From CAYOKT01 sp964404605 (GTDB taxonomy: Bacteria; Electryoneota; Electryoneia; Electryoneales; Electryoneaceae): a DNA stretch of 10,125 nucleotides. The stretch spans positions 1-10,125 of the forward strand of contig CAYOKT010000100.1 of the NCBI GenBank assembly GCA_964404605.1. Direction: 5' to 3'. Shown one piece after another: positions 1 through 6,842 of this stretch. The translations under genes were made by a program, and so were the position numbers. Numbering within the stretch: the stretch's first letter is position 1; each line of letters opens with the position of its first letter. The notes beneath the pieces are model-generated. The model was not told the DNA's origin and searched no databases. It saw only the letters and a program-made list of their open reading frames with translations.

Positions 1-98
1 GCCCCCGCGATGAAGAAGGCGGGCACCAGACAGGCCAGAACGTGAGCCGACAAGTACTCAGCCAGAGCAGTGATACCGGCGTTGAATAATGCAAGCAT
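1..98 (-). CDS. Predicted permease, COG0701/ArsP_1-like, N-terminal fragment cut by window edge
   Basis: Reading the minus strand from the ATG at 98-96 gives an open frame that runs off the window after 32 full codons. It begins MLALFNAGITALAEYLSAHV and continues CLVPAFFIAGA. The segment YLSAHV..CLVPAFFIAGA is what I remember from the start of COG0701/PF03773 (ArsP_1) permeases, polytopic inner-membrane proteins; some members export trivalent organoarsenicals, and most are uncharacterised. The recognition is from memory over 32 residues only. It lies directly downstream of an ArsR-family regulator on the same strand (62 nt gap), a common pairing for this family. The ribosome binding site is weak (GGAA about 7 nt before the ATG). 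An operator-like 18-mer at 122-139 sits in the gap, so the permease may have its own controlled promoter as well as readthrough from the regulator gene. Substrate cannot be inferred. Confidence 0.68.
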   Translation of the reverse strand, partial: MLALFNAGITALAEYLSAHVLACLVPAFFIAG

Positions 99-121
99 AC
101 GCGGGTTCCAGTTTATGCTTT

Positions 122-139
122 ATTGCGTCAGAATGCAGT
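122..139. promoter_or_regulatory. Second copy of putative ArsR operator, before the permease gene
   Basis: The minus strand reads ACTGC-N8-GCAAT, an imperfect inverted repeat (A-TGC ... GCA-T). It matches 15 of 18 positions of the near-palindrome at 501-518 next to the ArsR promoter, with the three differences contiguous in the centre. Placement between the regulator gene and the permease start suggests a second binding site controlling the permease. Binding by the ArsR protein is inference. I see only weak -35/-10 candidates near it. Confidence 0.45.
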
Positions 140-160
140 TTCTTGTGTAAAAAAACACGA

Positions 161-484
161 CTACAGGGCTCCCGTCGCCTCCCTCGCCTTCGCCTGCAGG
201 GCATCCCGCAGGATCTCGTCCACAAGTCCGAGGAGCTTGAAGACACGGGGCTCGCGGATCCAGTAGTAGATCGAGACCCCTTCCCTGCGCCAGTCGAGAA
301 TGCCCGCCTCGCGCAACTTGACGAGGTGACGGCTGATCACCGAGCCGTCCTCCGTCATCTCCGGCGTGATCTCGCAGGCGCACTTCTCCCCGTCACGCAG
401 GAAATAGAGCAGTTTCAGCCGTGTCGGCTGTCCGAGCAGGGTGAGCAGCCCCGCTTCCAGCTCCACCTTCTTCGGATCGACCAT
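161..484 (-). CDS. ArsR/SmtB-family metalloregulatory repressor
   Basis: A 107-residue winged-helix regulator, a normal length for ArsR/SmtB proteins. It starts MVDPKKVELE; this ATG (484) is chosen over one 11 codons upstream because AGGAGG lies about 6 nt before it. The N-terminal helix carries the family-typical GQPTRLKLLYFL (residues 18-29). Residues 35-37 are Cys-Ala-Cys (DGEKCACEI), at the position of the CxC thiolate site in the third helix of ArsR-type arsenite/metal sensors; the third Cys of E. coli ArsR is not seen. The recognition helix is around SVISRHLVKLREAG (48-61), followed by a wing with RREGVSIYY (67-75). The expected role is a dimeric repressor released by a thiophilic metal or metalloid. 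The neighbouring permease gene on the same strand is the likely target, together with its own promoter (near-palindrome at 501-518). The inducer is not known; arsenite or another soft metal is inference from the CxC pair. Confidence 0.92.
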   Translation of the reverse strand: MVDPKKVELEAGLLTLLGQPTRLKLLYFLRDGEKCACEITPEMTEDGSVISRHLVKLREAGILDWRREGVSIYYWIREPRVFKLLGLVDEILRDALQAKAREATGAL

Positions 485-500
485 GACAGCCTCCTGCATT

Positions 501-518
501 ACTGCACGATGACGCAAT
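501..518. promoter_or_regulatory. Putative ArsR operator at the arsR promoter
   Basis: The plus strand reads ACTGC-N8-GCAAT, an imperfect inverted repeat. It begins at the downstream edge of the -10 element (517-522) and covers the predicted transcription start (about 510), where a bound repressor would block the polymerase. The same 18-mer, in opposite orientation, recurs at 122-139 before the permease gene with 15 of 18 identical bases. ArsR proteins normally bind such imperfect inverted repeats; assignment to this ArsR is inference. Confidence 0.5.
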
Positions 519-545
519 CATACGAAAGTCATCCACCTCGATCAA
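517..545 (-). promoter_or_regulatory. Sigma70-type promoter for the arsR-permease unit
   Basis: On the minus strand, TTGATC (545-540) and TATGAT (522-517) are separated by 17 bp, close to the consensus TTGACA-17-TATAAT. Predicted transcription starts near 510, giving a leader of about 25 nt that contains the AGGAGG ribosome binding site. A small inverted repeat, CCCCT-N5-AGGGG at 548-562, lies just upstream of the -35 element; its meaning is unknown. Confidence 0.6.
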
Positions 546-706
546 GGCCCCTGAGTGAGGGGAGAGACCACAGCGAATAGAGAGACTGCGGCGAGGGGGA
601 AATGGGATGCGGCCGCCTTCCCCGCGTCTCTTCATTTCCCCTGTTCAGGTCGTATCTTTCAGCGATTCCACGGGGGGTTCGCGGTGGGCTCGCGGAGGAG
701 GAACGG

Positions 707-1456
707 ATGACACTTCAGAAGAAACTGAACTTCGGGTTTATCCTCCTGCCCATCCTGCTGCTCGTCGCGGGCGGCTGGTCCTACTACCGGTTCAACACCC
801 TGAGCCGGGATGTGCAGGCGCTGCTCGACGAGGACTACGTGAGCATCCACGCCGCGATGACGATGACCCGCGCCCTCGAGCGGATGGACAGCGCGGCGCT
901 GCTCTTCCTGAGCGGAGATGATTCCACGGCGCGGGCCATCCTCAAGGCCGCCGAACCCCGGTTCGCCGCCGCCCTGGACACCGCCGGCCGGAACCGCACA
1001 CTCCCCGGCGAGGGGAAACTGATCGAGGGGATCGAACGGGACATCGCCGCCTTCCGCGCCGCGCTCGACGACTTTTTCCAAGCGCCCTCGCCGGACCGGT
1101 ACCGGCGGGATGTGCAGCCCCGTTTCGAGGCGGCGATGCACTCCATCGAGGCCCTCCGGCTGGCGAACGCGGACGCGATGTACGCCACCGCCCTCTCCCT
1201 CTCTGAGAGCGCCCGGCGAGCCGGCCTGCCGGCGACGATCTTCATCATCGCCGCGGTGCTCTTCACCCTCCTCTTCGCCTGGATGACCCACCTCTACATC
1301 GTCGCCCCGCTGCGGCAGTTGCTGGCCCGGGTGCGGCGGTGGCGGGAAACCGGGCGCTTCGAGCCGCCGGAGATCGAGACAGGCGATGAGATCGAGCAGC
1401 TCGCCGCCGAACTGAAGGAGATCTCCATACTGCACCCGAGGGATGACCGGCGATGA
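707..1456 (+). CDS. Membrane protein with sensor-like periplasmic domain and HAMP linker, no kinase
   Basis: A 249-residue protein. The ATG at 707 is chosen because GGAGGAGGAA ends a few nt before it; the frame is open further upstream without a good site. Membrane segment 1 spans about residues 9-27, a mostly helical periplasmic region about 28-172 (Ala/Arg/Glu-rich, four-helix-bundle-like), and membrane segment 2 about 174-198. These are followed by a HAMP-like stretch (about 196-240: VAPLRQLLARV, then EIETGDEIEQLAAELKEIS). This order is that of the input half of sensor kinases such as NtrY/KinB types, but the protein stops right after HAMP: no HisKA, ATPase, GGDEF or MCP domain follows. 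Its stop overlaps the trkH start (ATGA, 1453-1456), so the two are translationally coupled. A role as an accessory or sensor subunit of the potassium channel is plausible but only inferred. It could instead be a remnant of a kinase gene. No convincing promoter is seen in 563-706. Confidence 0.78.
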   Translation: MTLQKKLNFGFILLPILLLVAGGWSYYRFNTLSRDVQALLDEDYVSIHAAMTMTRALERMDSAALLFLSGDDSTARAILKAAEPRFAAALDTAGRNRTLPGEGKLIEGIERDIAAFRAALDDFFQAPSPDRYRRDVQPRFEAAMHSIEALRLANADAMYATALSLSESARRAGLPATIFIIAAVLFTLLFAWMTHLYIVAPLRQLLARVRRWRETGRFEPPEIETGDEIEQLAAELKEISILHPRDDRR

Positions 1457-2898
1457 GACCCGCGGTCGTCGTTCGCGTCATCGGACAGGTGCTCACCCTG
1501 ACCGCTCTCTTCATGCTGCTCTCCGCGGGCGTCGGGCTGCTGTACCATGACGGTTCGGCTTCGATCCTCTTCATCTCGGCCTTCGTGCTCGCCAGCTTCG
1601 GCCTGTTCCCCTACTTCTTCGTTCCCCCCGTCCGGCAGCTCCAGGTGCGTGAGACCTTGCTGATCGTCGTCGGCTCGTGGGTGGTGATCAGCGTGGCGGG
1701 GGCGCTGCCCTACCTCCTCTGGGGGCCGCCCTTCGACCTGGTCAACGCGCTCTTCGAGAGCGTCTCGGGCTTCACGACCACCGGCTCCTCGATTCTCACG
1801 GAGGTGGAGAGCCTGCCGAAAGGGCTGCTCTTCTGGCGGTCGGCCACCCACTGGATCGGGGGGACGGGGATCATCGTCTTCGCCCTCGCGGTGCTCCCCC
1901 AGCTCGGACGGGTGGGGCGTTCCCTGTTCAAGGGCGAGTTCACCACGCTCGTCCCGCCTCCGCGCCTGTCGCGGGCGCACGACATCGCGCGGGTCATCCT
2001 CATCGTCTATGTCGGCCTCACCCTCCTCGAGACGGTCGCGCTGCTGCTGGCGGGAGTGAACCTGTTCGAGGCGGTGACCACCGCCTTCGGGACCATCGCC
2101 ACCGGGGGCTTCTCCCCGCGCAACGAGAGCATCGCCTCCTACCACAGCCTCGGCGTGGAGATGATCGTCCTCCTCTTCATGGTCCTCTCGGGGATGAACT
2201 TCGCCTTCCTCTACCAGCTCACCCGGAGGGGCCGCGGCGCCACCCTGCGCGAGAGCACCTCGGTGCGCTATTACCTGTTCTTCCTGCTGCTCGGGGTGGT
2301 GATCGCGACGGGGGACCTGCACGGGAAGATCTACCACACCTGGGGCGAGGCGCTGCGTTACGCTTCCTTCCAGGTGGTCTCGGTGGGAACCTCGGCGGGC
2401 TTCGCCTCGGCGGACTCTTCGATCTGGACCCCGCCCTCGATGCTGGTCTTGATCTTCTTCTCCCTCATCTGCGCGATGGCCGGTTCGACCTCCGGCGGGA
2501 TCAAGCTGGACCGGCTGGTGCTCTTCCTCGGCCTCGTCCGGCGCAAGTTCATCCTCCTCCTGCACCCGGAAACCGTCGTCCCGCTGCACTACGACCGGCG
2601 GGTGATCGAGCTCTCCATCGCGGAGGGGGCGATGCTCTTCATCACCCTCTATCTCGCGGTGGTCACGGCGGCCACGTTCGTGCAGACGCTGATCGGGATG
2701 CCCCTGCTGGAGGCCTTCACCGGGACCATCGCGGCGATGGGCAACGTCGGCCCCGGGCTGGGCAGCATCGGCTCGCTGGGGAACTACTCCGCGATCCCCG
2801 GCGCCTCGAAGCTGGTGCTGGCGGGGACGATGCTCCTCGGCCGCCTCGAGATCTTCAGCGCCCTCATCCTCTTCTCGCGCGTGATGTGGCGTCCCTGA
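1453..2898 (+). CDS. trkH: TrkH/KtrB-family potassium uptake channel subunit
   Basis: A 481-residue polytopic membrane protein of the superfamily of K+ transporters, with four pseudo-repeats (membrane-pore-membrane). All four selectivity-filter loops are visible: SGFTTTGSS (105-113), FGTIATGGFSP (212-222), SVGTSAGF (310-317) and AAMGNVGPGLG (427-437). Other family hallmarks are HWIGGTGI (133-140), AGSTSGGIK (343-351, intramembrane loop region) and the C-terminal MLLGRLEIFS (460-469). Length fits TrkH (about 480), longer than most KtrB. The protein should form a homodimeric cation channel gated by a cytoplasmic RCK ring (TrkA/KtrA). No trkA-like gene is in the window, so the gating partner must be encoded elsewhere. 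The start codon overlaps the stop of the upstream HAMP protein gene, with GAGGGA as a modest ribosome binding site. Choice between TrkH and KtrB naming is uncertain; the family assignment is firm. Confidence 0.95.
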   Translation: MRPAVVVRVIGQVLTLTALFMLLSAGVGLLYHDGSASILFISAFVLASFGLFPYFFVPPVRQLQVRETLLIVVGSWVVISVAGALPYLLWGPPFDLVNALFESVSGFTTTGSSILTEVESLPKGLLFWRSATHWIGGTGIIVFALAVLPQLGRVGRSLFKGEFTTLVPPPRLSRAHDIARVILIVYVGLTLLETVALLLAGVNLFEAVTTAFGTIATGGFSPRNESIASYHSLGVEMIVLLFMVLSGMNFAFLYQLTRRGRGATLRESTSVRYYLFFLLLGVVIATGDLHGKIYHTWGEALRYASFQVVSVGTSAGFASADSSIWTPPSMLVLIFFSLICAMAGSTSGGIKLDRLVLFLGLVRRKFILLLHPETVVPLHYDRRVIELSIAEGAMLFITLYLAVVTAATFVQTLIGMPLLEAFTGTIAAMGNVGPGLGSIGSLGNYSAIPGASKLVLAGTMLLGRLEIFSALILFSRVMWRP

Positions 2899-3087
2899 GA
2901 TGCCGAGAGATCTTCCAAACAATCATGGACAGTCTCACACCTCTGGTTTGCAAGCCGTAGAACTCGTATCTTTCTTGCGAGACATCGGAACGGGCGGCGG
3001 GCCGGGTGAAGCCTGACAGTGTTCTTCAGGCCGGACGCCTGGAGCGGGGCGTCGGAACCGCCCTTTGCGCCCGTTGAAGGAAAAAAG
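2899..3087 (+). other. Intergenic leader before the radical SAM gene, with two adjacent stem-loops
   Basis: No gene is seen in these 189 bases. Two inverted repeats follow one another: GCCTGA (3011-3016) with TCAGGC (3026-3031), loop 9; and GACGCC (3034-3039) with GGCGTC (3048-3053), loop 8. Neither is followed by a T-run, so a classical terminator for trkH is not supported. They would lie in the 5' leader of the radical SAM mRNA if transcription starts upstream. A possible but weak -10 (TATCTT at 2967-2972) has no good -35. The structure could be a leader element or chance in GC-rich DNA. Confidence 0.3.
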
Positions 3088-4566
3088 ATGAAAGCCCTTC
3101 TCGTATACCCGGAATATCCCCACACCTTCTGGAGTTTCAAGTACGCCCTGAACTTCATCTCCCGGCGTGCCAGTTTCCCGCCGCTGGGGCTGTTGACCGT
3201 GGCCGCGCTTCTCCCCGAGAAGTGGGAGAAGAAGCTCGTGGACATGAACACGACTGTTCTAAACGATAAAGATATTGAGTGGGCCGATTATATTTTTATC
3301 AGCGCAACAACCATCCAGAAGGAGTCGGTAATAAAGTTGATTTCCCGGTGCAAATCGCTGAAGAAGAAAATCGTTGCCGGCGGCCCCCTGTTCAGAATCG
3401 AACACGAAGAATTTGATATGATTGACCATCTTGTGCTCGGGGAAGCAGAAATTACGTTGCCGGTTTTCCTGGAAGATCTTCATAGAGGGAATCCCAAAGG
3501 AATCTACCACTCCGATCAGTGGGCGAACCTCAGCGACACCCCGGTCCCGCTCTGGCATCTCATCAAGATGAAGAATTATGCTTCCATGAGCATTCAATTC
3601 TCGCGTGGTTGTCCCTACAATTGCGAATTCTGCGATGTAACCTTACTCATGGGACGCAAGCTTCGGTCCAAATCGAAGGACCAGATATTGAATGAGTTGA
3701 ATAAGCTTTATTCCTGCGGATGGAGAGGAGAAGTATTCTTTGTTGATGATAATATCATAGGAAACAAAAAGAAGCTAAAGAAAGAAATTTTACCGGCAAT
3801 CCTCGAGTGGCAGAATGAAAGAAAACATCCTTTCACCTTTATCACCCAGGCATCGATTAATCTCGCGGATGATGACGAGTTACTGAGGCTGATGGTCAAG
3901 TCCGGGTTCGACACCGTATTTGTCGGGATCGAGAGTCCAAATGAGGAGAGCCTGGCTGAATGCGGCAAGATACAGAACAAGAATCGTGATCTGACAGTTT
4001 GTGTTGATAAGATGCAAAGATCCGGTATGCAAGTCCAGGGAGGATTTATCCTGGGATTTGACAGCGACCCGCCATCCATATTTGATAGTCTAATAGACTT
4101 CATTCAGAAAACCGGAATTGTCACTGCAATGGTAGGGTTGTTGAACGCCCCCAAAGGGACGAGACTTTACCAGCGTCTGCTGGAAGATAACAGGATCGTG
4201 AAACTGATATCCGGCGATAATACGGATTTATCAATCAATTTCATCCCTAAGATGAATTATGATGAACTGATAAAGGGTTATATGAAAGTTATTGATACTA
4301 TCTACACTCCAAAGTATTACTATGAGCGGGTTATAAGGCTACTGAAAAATCTCGACCCGTTACCAAAGGGGAAATACAAGTTTCGTGTCAATAACATCAA
4401 GGCATTCTTCAAGTCAATATGGTTTATAGGTATACGTGAAAGGGGAAGGTTTCATTTCTGGAAACTGTTCTTCTGGTCCCTGTTCCGCCATCCGAGGACG
4501 TTTCCCCTGGCGATCACTTTCGCGATCTACGGCTATCACTTCCGCAGGGTCTTCGAAATCACCTGA
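3088..4566 (+). CDS. Cobalamin-binding-type radical SAM enzyme, HpnP/DUF4070-like
   Basis: A 492-residue protein starting MKALLVYPEYPHTFWSFKYA at the ATG preceded by GAAGGA; an in-frame GTG at 3019 lacks a ribosome site. Residues 1-140 look like the B12-binding half of class B radical SAM methyltransferases (FPPLGLLTVAALLP at 30-43, VAGGP at 96-100; the DxHxxG base-off motif is not seen, as in many relatives). The [4Fe-4S] motif is RGCPYNCEFCD, with Cys175, Cys179 and Cys182. Later landmarks are VFFVDDN (216-222), VFVGIESP (277-284) and GGFILGFDSD (318-327). Residues from about 330 on resemble the DUF4070 region, and the tail HPRTFPLAITFAIYGYH (468-484) may associate with the membrane. The N-terminal and core motifs resemble HpnP, the hopanoid C-2 methylase, but the same class contains many enzymes of unknown substrate and no hopanoid genes are nearby, so methylation of a lipid is only a suggestion. 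Base composition changes sharply inside the gene (AT-rich about 3250-4430), suggesting transfer or recombination. Confidence 0.88.
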   Translation: MKALLVYPEYPHTFWSFKYALNFISRRASFPPLGLLTVAALLPEKWEKKLVDMNTTVLNDKDIEWADYIFISATTIQKESVIKLISRCKSLKKKIVAGGPLFRIEHEEFDMIDHLVLGEAEITLPVFLEDLHRGNPKGIYHSDQWANLSDTPVPLWHLIKMKNYASMSIQFSRGCPYNCEFCDVTLLMGRKLRSKSKDQILNELNKLYSCGWRGEVFFVDDNIIGNKKKLKKEILPAILEWQNERKHPFTFITQASINLADDDELLRLMVKSGFDTVFVGIESPNEESLAECGKIQNKNRDLTVCVDKMQRSGMQVQGGFILGFDSDPPSIFDSLIDFIQKTGIVTAMVGLLNAPKGTRLYQRLLEDNRIVKLISGDNTDLSINFIPKMNYDELIKGYMKVIDTIYTPKYYYERVIRLLKNLDPLPKGKYKFRVNNIKAFFKSIWFIGIRERGRFHFWKLFFWSLFRHPRTFPLAITFAIYGYHFRRVFEIT

Positions 4567-4575
4567 ATGGAAGAG

Positions 4576-4601
4576 GCCGCCTCACGACCTTCCGAGGCAG
4601 C
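4576..4601. terminator. Possible weak bidirectional terminator between convergent genes
   Basis: An 8-bp stem with one mismatch, GCCGCCTC (4576-4583) against GAGGCAGC (4594-4601), with a 10-nt loop, lies between the convergent ends of the radical SAM gene and the cytochrome operon. There is no real T-run on either strand, so it is a weak candidate for intrinsic termination. No gene is seen in the 101-base gap 4567-4667. Confidence 0.3.
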
Positions 4602-4667
4602 CTCATTCCCCCGACAACCGATCACCACGAATCCGGGCGTACCCACCGCACGGTGCCGGCATCCCTC

Positions 4668-6842
4668 TTACCGCTTGACCGGCGTCATCAGGCCGCTGCC
4701 CTCCCTTTGCGGCTGGGCGAAGGCCATCTTCACACCCGCCGTCCGCAGCATCTTCAGCTCCGGCAGGTTCTTCAGCTCGCGGGCGCGTTTCTCCGAGTAG
4801 CCGAGCGCGCGGAAGTCGAGGAGACCGCCTTCTTTCGTGTGGCACTCGGTGCAGGTGCGCCCCTCGCGGGTGATCGCGTGGTTGATCATCAGGGTGCCCA
4901 TCTGCCGCATCCAGTGCCCTTCGATCGCCTCCCGGTTTTCTTTCTCAAGCGGGTACTTCGGCGACCAGGACCCGACCCCGAAGTACCTCATGAACTCGTC
5001 CATCATGTAGTACTTGAACGGAGCCTGGTACATCCGCCTGATGATCCGGTGGCCCATCGCCGCCTCCATCGAGGCGTAGGAGTCGCCGGTCTCGTAGTAG
5101 GTCGAATAGTCGAAGGGGAGGATCATCGCCCCGAAGGGACCCTGGTTGTTCATATCCTCGTACATCCGGGCGTTGAAGAGCTTGAAGGGGTAGATCTTGG
5201 ACGGTCCGATATCCTGCACCGGGAGGATGTTCCGGCGGACCATCTCCCGGCGCCGGGCGAGCATCTCCGGGCTCAACTGGCTGAGGAAGTCATCGCCCTC
5301 GACCCCGGCCAGCGCCAGCCCGTCCGCCTTGTCATACCGGGTGATGGTCGTCATCAGGGGGTTGTAGTCCCCGCCGCCGCGGGGGTTGTCGCCGATGGCG
5401 TTGGCGAGGAAGGTCCCGTTGCCGTTGTACCAGAGGTACTCCACCGACTTTCTCATCTCCCCGGTGTGGTAGACCACCTTCGGCAGGTAGACGCCCTCCT
5501 CCGGGTTCCACTCCGGCTGAAGCCAGTCCACGAGGACGAGGTTATCATCCCACAGTTTCGTGATGTGGCAGGTCTCGCACCCGATCCGCGCCGTGTGGCC
5601 GTTGAGGATCGCGCGGACCTCCGGGTTGGCGACGTGGGGGGCGTCCGTGTGGCACTTCTCGCAGGAGACCTCCACGTGGGGCAGGTCATTGCTCACCAGG
5701 TCCACGCCCTTGCGCCCGCGGGCGATCTTGTGCCCCACGGTGACATGGCAGTCGAGGCAGCTCATCCCGGCGGCGGCGTGCACATCCGCATCGGGGGCAT
5801 AGGGCGTCCCCCGCTTCGCCCCCTCGTGCAGGAGACGGGCGTTCCTGTATCCCGGGTGGTGGGCGGCGTCGTTGAACGGGTAGGTGTCCCCGCCCATATT
5901 GTGCTGATGGCAGTGCAGGCAGCCGTCATCGGTCGGCTTGCCCACGGTCATCGCCGCCTCCATGCTGCGGTCCTGGTTCCAGCGCAGGCCGACCTTGTCC
6001 CGGATCACATAGCGCTGGTTCATGTCATAGGTGCGGGAGTGGCAGATGAGGCAGTCGATGCCGTTCTCCTGGTTCCGGTCGCGGAAGACCACCGGCATCA
6101 TCTCCTCGGAGGGGGGGCCGTACCCGCCGCCGATGTGGCACTGCCCGCAGCCGTCGCTGCGCATGACGACGGAATCCGCTCCCTCGGGCTTCGCCTCGAT
6201 CAGCGCCGCCCAGCCGGTCCAGGTGAAGCTCCCGGGAATGCCGCAGGCGCGGTCGATCTTCCCCACCGGGATCGAGCGGAAGGAGTTCACCTTGCGGCCG
6301 TCATAACCGTAGGTGGAAAAGCCGTTGTGTGTATCGCTGAACAGGCGGTAGTGGACGGTGTTCATCACGTCGTCCATGGTTTTCACCCGCTTCGTCCGCC
6401 CGTCCGGGGTGCGCACCTCCATCGTCTTATGGCATTGCAGGCAGGTTCGCGGCCCCTCGTAGGTCCGGATGCCCGCCTTGCGGAAGTAGTCGATGTGGCT
6501 GAAATGAGCCTTCTCCCGGGTGGAAGGGAGACCGGCCAGCAGCCGCGCCTTCTCCTCGCGGTAGGCCGGGTTCGCCTCCCGGGCCACCCTCTCATCGACC
6601 TCCCAGGAAACCGCCTGGTCCTCGAGTCTCTTCGCAAGACGCTCGAACTCCGCCTCGGTGAGCCTGTCCCGGTTGGGATAGGTCAGCCGGGCGGACTTGT
6701 CGCCGATGTACCACCGCAGCATCGGCGGGTAGGCGAGAGCGAACGCACCATAGAGCACCGCGAGCCCCGCGGCGACAAGAATCACGAGGCGCAGGGCGCG
6801 CGGAAGTTTGCGCCAGTGGATGACATCAGCGAGACGCTTCAT
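4668..6842 (-). CDS. Octaheme c-type cytochrome, tetrathionate-reductase-like (OTR family)
   Basis: A 724-residue protein with a short cytoplasmic tail, one N-terminal membrane segment (about 18-38, uncleaved anchor or signal) and eight CXXCH heme sites at 134, 232, 264, 308, 362, 394, 422 and 664. The block from 232 to 426 follows the order and spacing of octaheme tetrathionate reductase (OTR)-type proteins as I recall them: CGQCHIGGGYG, DCLICH, VGKPTDDGCLHCH..MGGD, DVHAAAGMSCLDCH..GHKI, CEKCH..APH and HTARIGCETCH. The eighth site follows a heme-free stretch of about 237 residues and sits in INHAITREGRTCTECHTKEG then LLDFRALGY, a C-terminal form seen in other large periplasmic cytochromes. 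At 724 residues it is clearly longer than Shewanella OTR. Its start overlaps the stop of the cytochrome b gene (ATGA), with AAGGGGAG as ribosome site. Expected location is the periplasm, anchored to the inner membrane, as terminal reductase or relay fed by the two upstream gene products. Substrate (tetrathionate, nitrite-type N compounds, or another acceptor or protein) is unknown. Confidence 0.88.
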   Translation of the reverse strand: MKRLADVIHWRKLPRALRLVILVAAGLAVLYGAFALAYPPMLRWYIGDKSARLTYPNRDRLTEAEFERLAKRLEDQAVSWEVDERVAREANPAYREEKARLLAGLPSTREKAHFSHIDYFRKAGIRTYEGPRTCLQCHKTMEVRTPDGRTKRVKTMDDVMNTVHYRLFSDTHNGFSTYGYDGRKVNSFRSIPVGKIDRACGIPGSFTWTGWAALIEAKPEGADSVVMRSDGCGQCHIGGGYGPPSEEMMPVVFRDRNQENGIDCLICHSRTYDMNQRYVIRDKVGLRWNQDRSMEAAMTVGKPTDDGCLHCHQHNMGGDTYPFNDAAHHPGYRNARLLHEGAKRGTPYAPDADVHAAAGMSCLDCHVTVGHKIARGRKGVDLVSNDLPHVEVSCEKCHTDAPHVANPEVRAILNGHTARIGCETCHITKLWDDNLVLVDWLQPEWNPEEGVYLPKVVYHTGEMRKSVEYLWYNGNGTFLANAIGDNPRGGGDYNPLMTTITRYDKADGLALAGVEGDDFLSQLSPEMLARRREMVRRNILPVQDIGPSKIYPFKLFNARMYEDMNNQGPFGAMILPFDYSTYYETGDSYASMEAAMGHRIIRRMYQAPFKYYMMDEFMRYFGVGSWSPKYPLEKENREAIEGHWMRQMGTLMINHAITREGRTCTECHTKEGGLLDFRALGYSEKRARELKNLPELKMLRTAGVKMAFAQPQREGSGLMTPVKR

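Noticed and set aside
131..160. GTGT-A-run-ACAC hairpin after arsR as a terminator
   Set aside because: Only a 4-bp stem with an A/T-only loop and no following T-run on the minus strand.
89..580. Plus-strand frame of 163 codons over the arsR gene
   Set aside because: Antisense of a well-supported ArsR gene; no ribosome site or family motif.
1294..2922. Long open frame of 542 codons on the minus strand opposite trkH
   Set aside because: Highly charged, low-complexity translation (Glu, Asp, Arg, His rich) typical of the antisense of GC-rich membrane protein genes; trkH on the other strand has all family motifs.
1677..2960. Second plus-strand frame of 427 codons within trkH
   Set aside because: Arg/Gly/Ala/Pro-rich out-of-frame shadow of trkH with no ribosome site.
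3019..3087. GTG start 23 codons upstream of the radical SAM ATG
   Set aside because: No ribosome site, lies within the stem-loop region, and the extra residues do not look like the family; the ATG at 3088 has GAAGGA.
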